Origin: a virus
IMG/VR virus record: IMGVR_UViG_3300032722_000141
Coordinates: 1 to 21,322 of that record
Direction: 5' to 3' (one strand)
Length of the DNA: 21,322 nt
In this document: piece by piece, positions 12,682 through 19,873 of the stretch
Position numbering within the stretch: position 1 is the first letter of the stretch
Layout of the letters: the number at the start of each line of letters is the position of its first letter
The notes under the pieces: model-generated
What the model saw: the letters and a program-made list of their open reading frames with translations, nothing else
Told to the model about the DNA's origin: nothing
Database searches by the model: none
Program-made: the position numbers and the translations under genes

Positions 12682-13644
12682 ATGATAACATGCTTAGAAT
12701 GCGGTTTCGTTACCGGAAGACTACAATGGACACATTTTAAATATAAATGTACTGGAAGATTTAACAATAGTAAGGAATATCTTGCCGTATATCCAACGGC
12801 GGATATAGTATCACCGGAAGTCTCAGCTAAAACATCTGTCACCAAAAATAAACTGATAGAGAAATACGGTGAAGAGGAAGGACTACTGCGATGGAATCAA
12901 TATCGGGAAAAACAAGCGACCTCAAACTCGTTTGAATATAAACAGCAGAAACTCGGCTGGAATAAAGAACAATTTGATTCGTATAATAAATCTCGCGCTA
13001 TCACGCTGAAAGGAATGATAGAAAAGTATGGAGAATTAGATGGCATTTCTAGATGGGAGTCATATTGCAACCAGCAAGCATACTCAAATACGCTGGAATA
13101 TTTCGTTGAGAAACATGGAAGAACTGATGGAATCAAAAGATTCCTGACCTACAACAAACAGAAGGGTTCTTCAAATGATCCTGTTGCAGTTTCTAAACGA
13201 ATGGGCATTTCAGTTGATGAGGCAGTTGATTTGATCATTACTCGTTACAATAAAGATGACAAAAGATGGTCAAGTGAGTTGGAACGAGAATTCACTACTA
13301 TGCTTGAAGAGAAACATGGAAAGCTAGAACGGACCTCATTCTCCAGTCCGTTTGGCAAATGGTCTCATTATTTGAACGGATATGTAATTTACGACATCAA
13401 ACACGATGATTGTATCATTGAATTTAATGGAGATTATTGGCATGCCAATCCTAGCTTATATCAAGACGAAGCGGTTATTCGCGGTAAAAAAGCGAAGGAT
13501 ATACAAAAACGTGACGAACTCAAACTAAAAACAGTCACTGATCTCGGATTCAGAACCTTAGTTGTCTGGGAATCCGATTTCAGAGCAGATAAAGAACAAA
13601 CCATTAAGGAGGTTATTATATGGATGCAGAATGGACCACAGTAG
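12682..13644 (+). CDS. Free-standing Vsr-like homing endonuclease between the intein halves
   Basis: A 320-residue protein. Residues 1-35 hold a zinc-finger-like CLECG...H...C arrangement. Three tandem repeats follow (KYGEEEGLLRWNQY, KYGELDGISRWESY, KHGRTDGIKRFLTY; each then has a Q and an SN(S/T/D) step), likely DNA-contacting. The C-terminal third matches the Vsr mismatch-endonuclease core: IIEFNGDYWHANP (Asp and His), QKRDELKLKTVTDLGFRTLVVWESDF (compare Vsr RD...LG.R.L.VWE). This is the nuclease family reported in fractured genes with split inteins (Dassa and colleagues, 2009). The gene has a late promoter and AGGAG site and overlaps the start of the C-half gene by 25 nt. It should cut the uninterrupted gp43 allele near the motif C codons and drive spread of the insertion. 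Confidence 0.9.
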   Translation: MITCLECGFVTGRLQWTHFKYKCTGRFNNSKEYLAVYPTADIVSPEVSAKTSVTKNKLIEKYGEEEGLLRWNQYREKQATSNSFEYKQQKLGWNKEQFDSYNKSRAITLKGMIEKYGELDGISRWESYCNQQAYSNTLEYFVEKHGRTDGIKRFLTYNKQKGSSNDPVAVSKRMGISVDEAVDLIITRYNKDDKRWSSELEREFTTMLEEKHGKLERTSFSSPFGKWSHYLNGYVIYDIKHDDCIIEFNGDYWHANPSLYQDEAVIRGKKAKDIQKRDELKLKTVTDLGFRTLVVWESDFRADKEQTIKEVIIWMQNGPQ

Positions 13645-13745
13645 CTAAGATAGAATGCTTGGGCGAGGTAGATGATTATGTGTATGATTTAAGCATTGAG
13701 GATCAAGATCCATTTTTCTTTGCCAACGACATACTGGTACACAAT
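13620..13745 (+). other. C-half of split intein (42 residues)
   Basis: Carries block F (DDYVYDLSIEDQDPFFFAND) and block G (ILVHN, with the penultimate His and terminal Asn), followed by Thr+1. The length of about 40 residues is typical of C-inteins split at the endonuclease insertion point. Confidence 0.94.
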
Positions 13746-14603
13746 ACCGACTCGTGTTATTTCTCTGCCTATGCTATCCTAAAGGAACAGATTGATAAGG
13801 GTGAGGTGGAATGGTCTAAGGAGATGTGCATAGAACTCTATGATAACATCGCAGATCAGACAAATGCCAGCTTCCCTGCGTTCATGGAGAAGTCATTCCA
13901 TTGTCCAAGAAAGAACGGTGACATCATCAAGGCTGGGCGTGAACTCATCGGTGAGCGTTCTATCTTCATCACTAAGAAGCGTTATGCTATCAATATCTTT
14001 GATAAAGAAGGCAAACGCAAAGATGTGAATGGCAAGAACGGTGAGATCAAAGCGATGGGTCTTGACCTCAAGCGAGCAGATACTCCTAAGTATGTTCAAG
14101 AGTTTCTAATGGAAATTCTCGTCATGGTCCTCGGAGGTAAGCAACGCGATGAAGTCATTGAAAAGATCAAGGAGTTCAAGAATCATCTATCCCAACAAGA
14201 TTCTTGGACTAAGGGTTCACCTAAGTCTGTCAATAATCTGACGAACCATACTATCAAGTTTGAGAAGACTGGCGTGTGTTCAGTTGGTCATGCGAGAGCA
14301 GCAATTAACTATAACTATTTGCGTAAGATGAACAGTGACAACTATAGCCAGAAGATCGTTGACGGCATGAAGGTCATCGTCTGCAAGCTACGAACTAACG
14401 CATTAGGGTTTACTTCAATCGCATATCCTACAGATGAACTCCGTCTTCCACAATGGTTCCTTGATCTACCATTTGATGACAAGGATATGGAAAGGATTCT
14501 CGTAGATGAGAAGATTGATAATCTCTTGTCAGTGTTGAACTGGGATATTCGTAGTAATACTGATACAAATTCAACCTTTGATGAATTATTCAGTTTCGGT
14601 TAA
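13620..14603 (+). CDS. 43: C-half of split intein fused to C-terminal part of DNA polymerase gp43
   Basis: A 327-residue product: residues 1-42 are the C-intein and 43-327 the C-extein. The C-extein begins TDSCYF, completing motif C as YGD+TDS, and continues through palm and thumb to FDELFSFG. A strong ribosome site AAGGAGG (13606-13612) sits 7 nt before the ATG, inside the end of the endonuclease gene, so the start is well fixed. Splicing needs the nucleophile Thr+1 and the terminal His-Asn, both present. Polymerase activity requires association with the N-half at 10450. The ending resembles the clamp-binding tail of gp43 but I cannot confirm it. Confidence 0.95.
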   Translation: MDAEWTTVAKIECLGEVDDYVYDLSIEDQDPFFFANDILVHNTDSCYFSAYAILKEQIDKGEVEWSKEMCIELYDNIADQTNASFPAFMEKSFHCPRKNGDIIKAGRELIGERSIFITKKRYAINIFDKEGKRKDVNGKNGEIKAMGLDLKRADTPKYVQEFLMEILVMVLGGKQRDEVIEKIKEFKNHLSQQDSWTKGSPKSVNNLTNHTIKFEKTGVCSVGHARAAINYNYLRKMNSDNYSQKIVDGMKVIVCKLRTNALGFTSIAYPTDELRLPQWFLDLPFDDKDMERILVDEKIDNLLSVLNWDIRSNTDTNSTFDELFSFG

Positions 14604-14611
14604 ACAGACTG

Positions 14612-14640
14612 TTGACCTTTACAATAATTTTTGTTACTAT
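14612..14640 (+). promoter_or_regulatory. Sigma70-type promoter of the sliding clamp gene
   Basis: TTGACC at 14612-14617, a 17-nt spacer and TACTAT at 14635-14640, 41 nt before the ATG at 14682. Confidence 0.7.
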
Positions 14641-14681
14641 ACATCATAAACCTAAATACACTAACAAACAAAGGAAAACAT

Positions 14682-15401
14682 ATGAAAGATAATTTACTAG
14701 ACCTAATCCATCATACACAAGGACTTGGCGTCATTGAACTCGTCAAGGTTGAAGGGACTGATGAAGAGACTAAGGTTTCTGCACTTGCAGAAGACAAGTC
14801 AGTGATTGTCCATGGTACATTCAACACTCCGCTCGCAGATTTTATCGGTGTGTTCGGTATGCCTAATCTATCTAAACTTAAGACAATTCTTAGCTTTGAT
14901 GATTATGATGAGACTTCTACTATCAATGTCACCCGCACAGAAGATGTACCGACATCTGTTCACTTTGAGACTAAGACAGGTGACTTCGTTAATGACTATC
15001 GGTTGATGGCTAGGGTCATTGTTGAAGATAAGGTAAAGTCTGTCTCCTTTAAGGGTGCAACTTGGAATGTAGAATTTGAACCAACTAATGCTGGTATCAT
15101 GCGTCTAAAGAAGCAGGCTCAGGCTAATAGTGAAGAAGTTAACTTTACTGTCAAGACTGATAAGGGTGATTTGAAGATTTTCTTCGGTGATCACTCTACG
15201 CACTCTGGAAACTTCGTGTTTCATACAGGAGTGAGTGGTACGCTTTCTAAGAACTGGCAATGGCCCGTAAAGGTATTTCTTGCTATCATGGATCTTCCTG
15301 GTGACAAGATTGTCCGAATCAGTGATCAGGGTGCTGCCGAGATTACTGTTGACAGCGGTCTTGCGACTTATCGTTATCTCTTGCCCGCCCAATCCAAATA
15401 G
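14682..15401 (+). CDS. 45: DNA polymerase sliding clamp (gp45-like)
   Basis: I chose the ATG at 14682 (239 residues) because AAAGGAAAA lies just upstream; the in-frame TTG at 14631 falls inside the promoter. T4 gp45 is 228 residues, close to this. The protein starts MKDNLLDLIHHTQGLGVIE and contains the clamp-like segment PLADFIGVFGMPNLSKLKTIL. Its second half repeats the strand-helix pattern (WPVKVFLAIMDLPGDKIVRISDQGAAEI) and ends YRYLLPAQSK. Clamps of this family form a trimeric ring that tethers gp43 to DNA and in T4 also activates late transcription. The position next to gp43 supports the call. Its stop is 1 nt from the stop of the convergent endonuclease gene. Confidence 0.85.
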   Translation: MKDNLLDLIHHTQGLGVIELVKVEGTDEETKVSALAEDKSVIVHGTFNTPLADFIGVFGMPNLSKLKTILSFDDYDETSTINVTRTEDVPTSVHFETKTGDFVNDYRLMARVIVEDKVKSVSFKGATWNVEFEPTNAGIMRLKKQAQANSEEVNFTVKTDKGDLKIFFGDHSTHSGNFVFHTGVSGTLSKNWQWPVKVFLAIMDLPGDKIVRISDQGAAEITVDSGLATYRYLLPAQSK

Positions 15402-15402
15402 A

Positions 15403-16296
15403 TTAGGAGCTATAGATCATAAAAGCAAAGAGAAAGCCTTGATCTACTGAGGCTTTCTCTTTAGCTAAATTTTTTTCTTCATCTATTTTAAAAGTCCAGG
15501 TAGATTTTACTTCAACTATCTGATTTTTACTAATTATGTAAATATCGGGGAAATATATGCGTTTCTTTCCATCGTATACATATGTTATCTTGGGGGTTTG
15601 TGAAGATCCAATTAATAGGTCATCTTCACCGTATATAGGCAGTAACTCATCTAGCGCGCGGTCTTCATATCCTTGAATATTAACTTGTTTTCCGGAAGGT
15701 AATGTATATTTGCGTGTTTTAAATTTCTGTTGTTTAGCTTGAATTTCAGGAACTTGACTTATGTGGCACCCGTATTTTTTCTGCCAAGCCAATGCTATAT
15801 TATCTATTCTAGATTGGCGCCTACTTGGATCAGACCAATCTTGTTTTAACCGATCTATTCCTTCTGTGCTAGCAAAGTAATTTTCAGCTCCATATCGTTC
15901 TAGAACGGTTGCCTTGATCTTATCTTGTATTTCGGCTGATTTAGCCGGATTACCAACTCCATATTTTTTAAGCCAGGTGTTCTTTCGCTTTTGGTTAGAT
16001 TCGCTATTTTTGTTTGCTGCTCCTCTTTTAGAAAACATAAAATATTTTGATCCAAACCATCTTGCCGGCCGCCCAGTATCAATCGTTAATACTATTTCTA
16101 ATTTATCATTTAGTATATGCCAACATCTTTGTTTTGGAGTAGCACTCGCTGGCAAAAAAGAAGTAATAGAGACTATTTCGGCCCATAATTCAGGATTGTT
16201 TTTTTCTAACCACCGCGTTGCTCCGGTGTTGTTATATCCGTTTTTGTATCCTGATAAATATTGTTCTATGGATGAACGTATGGTATAAATATTCAT
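15403..16296 (-). CDS. PD-(D/E)XK-type homing endonuclease
   Basis: I chose the ATG at 16296 (297 residues, MNIYTIRSSIEQYL) because AAAAGGAAA lies 8 nt upstream; an earlier in-frame ATG at 16320 would overlap that ribosome site. The middle has two helical repeats typical of phage mobile nucleases (KYGVGNPAKSAEIQDKIK and RYGAENYFAST). The C-terminal part has FPDIYIISKNQIVEVKS, a PD-x(n)-E-x-K nuclease core, with GYEDRALDELL upstream supplying a likely accessory Glu. It is inserted between the clamp and the TGT-like gene, on the strand opposite to its neighbours, as is common for free-standing homing endonucleases. Its leader (late promoter, hairpin, ribosome site) is shared with the GIY-YIG gene at 20536. 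Target site unknown; a flanking gene is the likely site. Confidence 0.82.
   Translation of the reverse strand: MNIYTIRSSIEQYLSGYKNGYNNTGATRWLEKNNPELWAEIVSITSFLPASATPKQRCWHILNDKLEIVLTIDTGRPARWFGSKYFMFSKRGAANKNSESNQKRKNTWLKKYGVGNPAKSAEIQDKIKATVLERYGAENYFASTEGIDRLKQDWSDPSRRQSRIDNIALAWQKKYGCHISQVPEIQAKQQKFKTRKYTLPSGKQVNIQGYEDRALDELLPIYGEDDLLIGSSQTPKITYVYDGKKRIYFPDIYIISKNQIVEVKSTWTFKIDEEKNLAKEKASVDQGFLFAFMIYSS
15427..15462. terminator. Bidirectional terminator inside the 3' end of the minus-strand endonuclease gene
   Basis: A perfect 13-bp inverted repeat (15427-15439 with 15450-15462) and 10-nt loop. On the plus strand it is followed, after AGCTAAA, by a run of seven T; on the minus strand the stem is followed by GCTTTT. 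It can stop the clamp transcript and the opposing endonuclease transcript. It also codes for residues near the endonuclease C-terminus. Confidence 0.8.
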
Positions 16297-16324
16297 GCTG
16301 ATGTTTCCTTTTGCTAGCATTAGA

Positions 16325-16354
16325 GTAGTTGGAGATGGCCGTCTCGCGAACTAC
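16325..16354 (-). ncRNA. 5'-terminal leader hairpin of the PD-(D/E)XK endonuclease gene
   Basis: Read on the minus strand: outer 6-bp stem GTAGTT/AACTAC, a CGC bulge on the 5' side and a single C on the 3' side, inner stem GAGA/TCTC, 6-nt loop. The predicted late transcript start falls on the first G of the stem. The hairpin at 20564-20593 has the same dimensions and bulges, with paired changes in both stems. Confidence 0.75.
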
Positions 16355-16359
16355 ACTTT

Positions 16360-16367
16360 TATTTAGT
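16360..16367 (-). promoter_or_regulatory. T4-type late promoter (ACTAAATA, minus strand)
   Basis: Minus-strand ACTAAATA followed by AAAGT and then the hairpin. The same downstream sequence AAAGTG follows the promoter at 20599-20606. Confidence 0.65.
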
Positions 16368-16376
16368 CCGTTTTCA

Positions 16377-16405
16377 TTGACTTCTTAAACATAAAGATAT
16401 ATCAT
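16377..16405 (+). promoter_or_regulatory. Sigma70-type promoter of the TGT-like gene
   Basis: TTGACT at 16377-16382, a 17-nt spacer and TATCAT at 16400-16405. It diverges from the minus-strand late promoter 10 nt away. Confidence 0.7.
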
Positions 16406-16457
16406 AATAATATGACTGATTTAACATCACGGAAGGCATACTACGAAAGAAAGAGAA

Positions 16458-17948
16458 ATGGACAAGAAGAACTTAAGTAATAATGTATATGGTCCGAATG
16501 GGGAAATTAACCAAGCCTTATTTTTGCCAGCAGTCTCGTCTTTCTTCATTGCAGGCTTAGGCAAGCAGCGGGAAGGTGAACAATATTTTGACGCAGCGAG
16601 AATACCTGCTGCGTTCAACGGTGATGTTGAGAAGTTAAACTTTCTAAATGGTAAACAAGGCTTGTACACCTACAAGTGGGGACTCTATTCTGCTGGTCAC
16701 GCTAACCTAGATATCACGAAGGATGATCATAACGAATCAATCATTCGTAAGCGTGATCGCAAGAACACGTTTCTTTTAGCAGATTCAGGTGGATTTCAGA
16801 TCCTAAAGTGCCAGTGGCCTGCTGATTGGAAAGACCCCAACTGCCCCCGTGCCATGAAGAAACGCCGGCAGGTATTGAAGTGGATGGATGACACTGCTGA
16901 CTACGGTATGTGTCTGGATATCCCTTCACAGTCGTTGACAACTTATCACATCCAAGATAAGAAGACCGGTACGTCTGCTCATGGTATCAGCACGATTGAA
17001 GAAGCAATCACTGCAACTCATATCAATAACGAGTATTTCGTCGCTAATCGTGATGGTCGTTGTAAGTTTCTGAATGTATTACAAGGTCGCAATCATAAGC
17101 AATCTGATGATTGGTATGAAGAGATGAAGAAGTATTGCGACACCAATGTCTATGGTGACAAAGCCTTCAATGGTTGGGCTTTCGGAGGACAGAATAAGAT
17201 TGATGTCCACTTAATGCTCAAGCGTCTGGTAGGTATCATCCATGATGGTTATCTTGAAGAAGGTAAACACGATCTTATTCACTGCCTTGGCACTTCTATC
17301 ATGGAATATGCTGTAATCTTCTCTGATATACAAAAGGCTATCCGTAAATATCACAATCCTAAGTTCCAGATCACATTTGACTGTGCTTCTCCGTTTTTTG
17401 CTGCTGCTAAAGGTCTTGCTTATAATAATAACACATTTGAGCATGACACTAAGTGGAGTTATTCAATGGAGAAGACTGCCGAAAATAAAGATTATGCAAC
17501 TGATACACGCAAGTTTAGTGATGCTGTATTGCAGGACGGCATTCATAAGGTATTCACCGATAGTCCGGTGACAGACCTAATGGTGATGAAGGACCTTTGC
17601 TACCGAGGAAAAGGATTCTTAGGGCAACACGGCAAGGAGACCAAAACAAGTTGGGATACACTCAGCTACACTCTCATCCAAGCACACAATGTGTATCAAC
17701 ACATAATTGCAGTTCAAGAAGCTAATCGCAGATATGAACAACGCATCCTACCCCGAATGACCTTTCATCCTCTAGATGGTTATACTTTTGGTGAAGTAGT
17801 TGACAAAATATTTGCACTTAAGGATAGACAAGCGAGCCTAGACATGATAGAGTCATATAGTAAGTTTTGGACACAGATGAAAGCAGGTCAAGGATTCTCA
17901 GGTAAAAAAACGATCAATGCATATTCACAATTTGACGAACTATATTGA
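16458..17948 (+). CDS. dpdA: TGT-superfamily transglycosylase, DpdA-like (7-deazaguanine insertion)
   Basis: A 496-residue protein with the landmarks of queuine tRNA-ribosyltransferase (TGT): LLADSGGFQI (Asp109, general base region), MCLDIPSQ (Asp154, base recognition), LNVLQGR, GWAFGGQNK, a LIHCLGTS strand and FDCASPFFAAAKG with the likely nucleophile Asp308. TGT enzymes swap a guanine for a 7-deazaguanine. The zinc motif C-x-C-x2-C of tRNA-acting bacterial TGT is not visible and the C-terminal part is longer, as in the phage and bacterial DpdA group that modifies DNA. It has a sigma70-type promoter; the ribosome site (AAGAGA) is weak, and a 22-codon upstream frame from 16412 overlaps the start. 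Two genes downstream lies a QueD-like gene, which supports a 7-deazaguanine role. Action on phage DNA rather than tRNA is inference. Confidence 0.78.
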   Translation: MDKKNLSNNVYGPNGEINQALFLPAVSSFFIAGLGKQREGEQYFDAARIPAAFNGDVEKLNFLNGKQGLYTYKWGLYSAGHANLDITKDDHNESIIRKRDRKNTFLLADSGGFQILKCQWPADWKDPNCPRAMKKRRQVLKWMDDTADYGMCLDIPSQSLTTYHIQDKKTGTSAHGISTIEEAITATHINNEYFVANRDGRCKFLNVLQGRNHKQSDDWYEEMKKYCDTNVYGDKAFNGWAFGGQNKIDVHLMLKRLVGIIHDGYLEEGKHDLIHCLGTSIMEYAVIFSDIQKAIRKYHNPKFQITFDCASPFFAAAKGLAYNNNTFEHDTKWSYSMEKTAENKDYATDTRKFSDAVLQDGIHKVFTDSPVTDLMVMKDLCYRGKGFLGQHGKETKTSWDTLSYTLIQAHNVYQHIIAVQEANRRYEQRILPRMTFHPLDGYTFGEVVDKIFALKDRQASLDMIESYSKFWTQMKAGQGFSGKKTINAYSQFDELY

Positions 17949-17959
17949 AGGATTAATTA

Positions 17960-18163
17960 TTGAAAATGACCCGTGACTATTTGCGAATGATATCCATCCT
18001 AGAAGTAGAACTCTCTGTCCTTGATGCACAGATTGAATCTGGAATGGGCACTTCACAGGATTTAGGAAGACATATGCTCATTAGAGAGCAAATTAGGGAA
18101 TTAAAACACTTGCATAATCGGTTGGAGTATGATACATTTGAATCATATGAATACGATGAATGA
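17960..18163 (+). CDS. Small acidic helical protein, unknown
   Basis: A 67-residue protein, mostly helical and probably a short coiled coil (MISILEVELSVLDAQIESG, then HMLIREQIRELKHLHNRLE), ending in an acidic tail YDTFESYEYDE. I favour the TTG start at 17960 because AAGGA (17948-17952) is 7 nt upstream; the ATG at 17966 would be 13 nt away. It lies 11 nt after the TGT-like gene and just before the QueD-like gene, so it is part of the same operon. No domain is recognised. Confidence 0.65.
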   Translation: MKMTRDYLRMISILEVELSVLDAQIESGMGTSQDLGRHMLIREQIRELKHLHNRLEYDTFESYEYDE

Positions 18164-18170
18164 GGATATC

Positions 18171-18602
18171 ATGTTAGAACAACAAGCACAGGCACAAGCA
18201 GAAAAGCGTCAACGCATTAAAGATAAAGCAATGCGTACAATTTTTGTAAAATTTCAAAAAGAAGGTATTCATAAGTACCCGGCAGCAGCAACAGACCCAG
18301 CACTTGCTACAGGTGATGAGTATGATGTTAGCTTTTTAGCTACTCCACATCGGCACATATTTCATTTTGAAGTGACGATTGAAGTAGAACATTCGGACCG
18401 AGCAATTGAATTTATTCAATTTAAGAGATGGCTAGAGAATCAATATTCTCAAAACATTCTTTTATTAGATTATAAAAGTTGTGAGATGATTGCGGAAGAC
18501 CTATATGAAGTAATTGCTACGCGGTACCCCGATAGAACAATTCATATTGAAGTAAGTGAAGATAATGAAAATGGAGCAAGATTGATGTTTACTGCCTCAT
18601 AA
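18171..18602 (+). CDS. QueD/6-pyruvoyl-tetrahydropterin-synthase-like T-fold protein
   Basis: I chose the ATG at 18171 (143 residues) because GAGGA (18162-18166) precedes it by 4 nt; earlier in-frame ATGs lack a site. After a Gln/Ala-rich helix, the body follows the QueD layout. GIHKYP gives a possible first zinc His and PHRHIFHF an H-x-H pair. IEFIQFKRWLE matches the QueD I-D-F-x-x-L-K step. SCEMIAEDLYEVIATRYPDRTIHIEVSEDNENG matches the helix, strand and E-T-x-x-x-G ending of the family. The usual catalytic Cys between the zinc ligands is not evident, so the reaction may differ. QueD makes carboxytetrahydropterin on the way to preQ0. The position beside a DpdA-like gene supports a link to deazaguanine metabolism. 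The fold call is by pattern only. Confidence 0.6.
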   Translation: MLEQQAQAQAEKRQRIKDKAMRTIFVKFQKEGIHKYPAAATDPALATGDEYDVSFLATPHRHIFHFEVTIEVEHSDRAIEFIQFKRWLENQYSQNILLLDYKSCEMIAEDLYEVIATRYPDRTIHIEVSEDNENGARLMFTAS

Positions 18603-19312
18603 AGGTCTTGTAATGTAATAGAACATTTAGTTCTTTTAGTTCTATTTGCTTTCTTAGGTAGCAATTCTAAATTCATATAATGTCCTATTACTTCAGGTGG
18701 TATTCCCTGAATAAATCCTTCAGTTTTACTAAACTTATGATCTAGCTCATACTCGCTTCCTCGTATGAGATTGTCTGGATTAATTTGATCGTGACAATGC
18801 TTCCAACTTAAATTAGTATAATTAGTAACTTGTTCTTGGTACAACTCCCATTGAGTTTTTAATTCTTTTGGAGTTGCTAATCCTAGTTTAATTTTAGTGT
18901 TAGATGCTTGTTTATATGACTCTGGATTTCTTCTTTGGGCCTTTTCTGTTTGTAGATTTTTTGCCGAATCAGTATGAGCCTTGTTGAACATCGGATTTTT
19001 GTCACCGTAATGTCCTCCACGCTCTTTTACTTTTTTAGAAATCTTTTCGCCTTTGGCTCTAACCCACTCTAAATCAGTGTGTAACTCTTTCAATCTTTTA
19101 TTACCAGACTCACTCATTTTCTTCATATGTTTTGTACGGTCTTCTACTGTGGTGCGTTGTTTTCTACTATTTTCTGCTTTCTCAATAAAACCAGAACATT
19201 GAGTAATTTTCTCAGTACAACGGGCAATCTTAGTATTAACACTCACCCAATTAGCTTGCTTACCGCAATAAAAACATATATCATTGCATGTGGGGTTGAA
19301 TATTTTAGGCAT
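18542..19312 (-). CDS. HNH homing endonuclease with zinc knuckle
   Basis: A 256-residue minus-strand protein. The N-terminus has paired Cys (CFYCGKQANW, later C...C around residues 31 and 39), a likely zinc knuckle. A basic helical region and a NUMOD3-like DNA-binding element follow (YGDKNPMFNKAHTDSAK, about 101-117). The C-terminal nuclease part has YELDHKFSKTEGF and NLELLPKKANRTKRTKC, the HNH beta-beta-alpha-metal core with the His of DH and the later Asn residues. It overlaps the end of the QueD-like gene by 61 bp on the opposite strand. A late promoter lies about 24 nt upstream. The ribosome site is weak (GAGAGA). As a free-standing gene in an intergenic position it is likely a mobile endonuclease. 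Confidence 0.82.
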   Translation of the reverse strand: MPKIFNPTCNDICFYCGKQANWVSVNTKIARCTEKITQCSGFIEKAENSRKQRTTVEDRTKHMKKMSESGNKRLKELHTDLEWVRAKGEKISKKVKERGGHYGDKNPMFNKAHTDSAKNLQTEKAQRRNPESYKQASNTKIKLGLATPKELKTQWELYQEQVTNYTNLSWKHCHDQINPDNLIRGSEYELDHKFSKTEGFIQGIPPEVIGHYMNLELLPKKANRTKRTKCSITLQDLYEAVNINLAPFSLSSLTSI

Positions 19313-19335
19313 AGTTCAATCTCTCTTTCATCATG

Positions 19336-19343
19336 TATTTATG
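19336..19343 (-). promoter_or_regulatory. T4-type late promoter (CATAAATA, minus strand) for the HNH gene
   Basis: Minus-strand CATAAATA with a predicted start about 6 nt further on (near 19330), giving a leader of roughly 18 nt before the ATG at 19312. Confidence 0.6.
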
Positions 19344-19391
19344 CCGAAACAACAATTTTACAACAACATCGCTATTTAAAGGAAAACTAAA

Positions 19392-19643
19392 ATGGTAAAT
19401 CAGGAAGTGAAGTCAAATCCCCGCGTCATCCGTATCTTTGATGACCTTGACGAATATCGTAATTTTTGTAGGGATTACGGTTACAGGTTTGATGAGAAGG
19501 ATCTGTATAACTCTAAGAGTTATGTTTACAGGCAATTTCAGAAGTTGCTCTCAGGGAAGCCTGCAAAGAATCAGTGGGAGATTGATCTGGCTAAGTTTAA
19601 AGAAGAAGCTGCTATGGCTCCAGTGAGTCGCAGGCGCGCATAA
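19392..19643 (+). CDS. 83-residue conserved-looking phage protein, unknown
   Basis: A basic protein with a compact core (RIFDDLDEYRNFCRDYGYRF, then DLYNSKSYVYRQFQKLLSG and KNQWEIDLAKFKEEA) and a basic end SRRRA. AAAGGAAAA precedes the ATG by about 5 nt. Its TAA overlaps the ATG of the next gene as TAATG, so the two are coupled. The core resembles small hypothetical proteins of T4-like phages; no function is known to me. Confidence 0.7.
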   Translation: MVNQEVKSNPRVIRIFDDLDEYRNFCRDYGYRFDEKDLYNSKSYVYRQFQKLLSGKPAKNQWEIDLAKFKEEAAMAPVSRRRA

Positions 19644-19873
19644 TGAGAAAATTATGGTATTGTGGTTTAGAGCCTTATAATGCTCGTTACACGCTTCAAC
19701 TGACTGATTGGAATACTGAGGTATTTGATCGTCGCGGCATTGATTATGTCATTGTGCCAGGCGATACGCTTGATGATAGCAAGGCCATCGTGACTGGTCA
19801 AGTGCTTGATGCTCATGGTCGCTCGTATTATAGCCTAAGCCAGATGATGCGTCTCGTGAAGTTGATGCGTTGA
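19643..19873 (+). pseudogene. Truncated N-terminal copy of the glycosyltransferase gene
   Basis: The 76 encoded residues align without gaps with the first 76 of the gene at 20665 (for example QVLDAHGRSYYSLSQMM against QVLDAHGRSYFSMSQMM, and VFDRRG in both) and then stop at TGA. The full enzyme is far longer, so this is only part of the N-terminal domain of a GT-B fold and should not be active. It may still be translated through the TAATG overlap. Right after the homology ends, the other frame continues into an unrelated coiled-coil tail, marking a recombination joint. It lies immediately before a GIY-YIG endonuclease, so a homing-related rearrangement is plausible. Confidence 0.8.

Noticed and set aside
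12298-13745. Frameshift or assembly break in the DNA polymerase gene
   Set aside because: The interruption begins and ends with proper intein splice blocks, the extein ends rebuild the polymerase motif exactly, and the C-half has its own strong ribosome site. It is a real fractured gene.
16412-16480. 22-codon frame upstream of and overlapping the TGT-like start
   Set aside because: It has no ribosome site and no recognisable motif. It could be a leader peptide, but nothing beyond its presence supports that.
18617-18646. Inverted repeat after the QueD-like gene as a terminator
   Set aside because: The 8-bp stem (AATAGAAC/GTTCTATT) is A-T rich with a 14-nt loop and no good T-run, and it lies in coding sequence of the HNH gene. 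Too weak to call.
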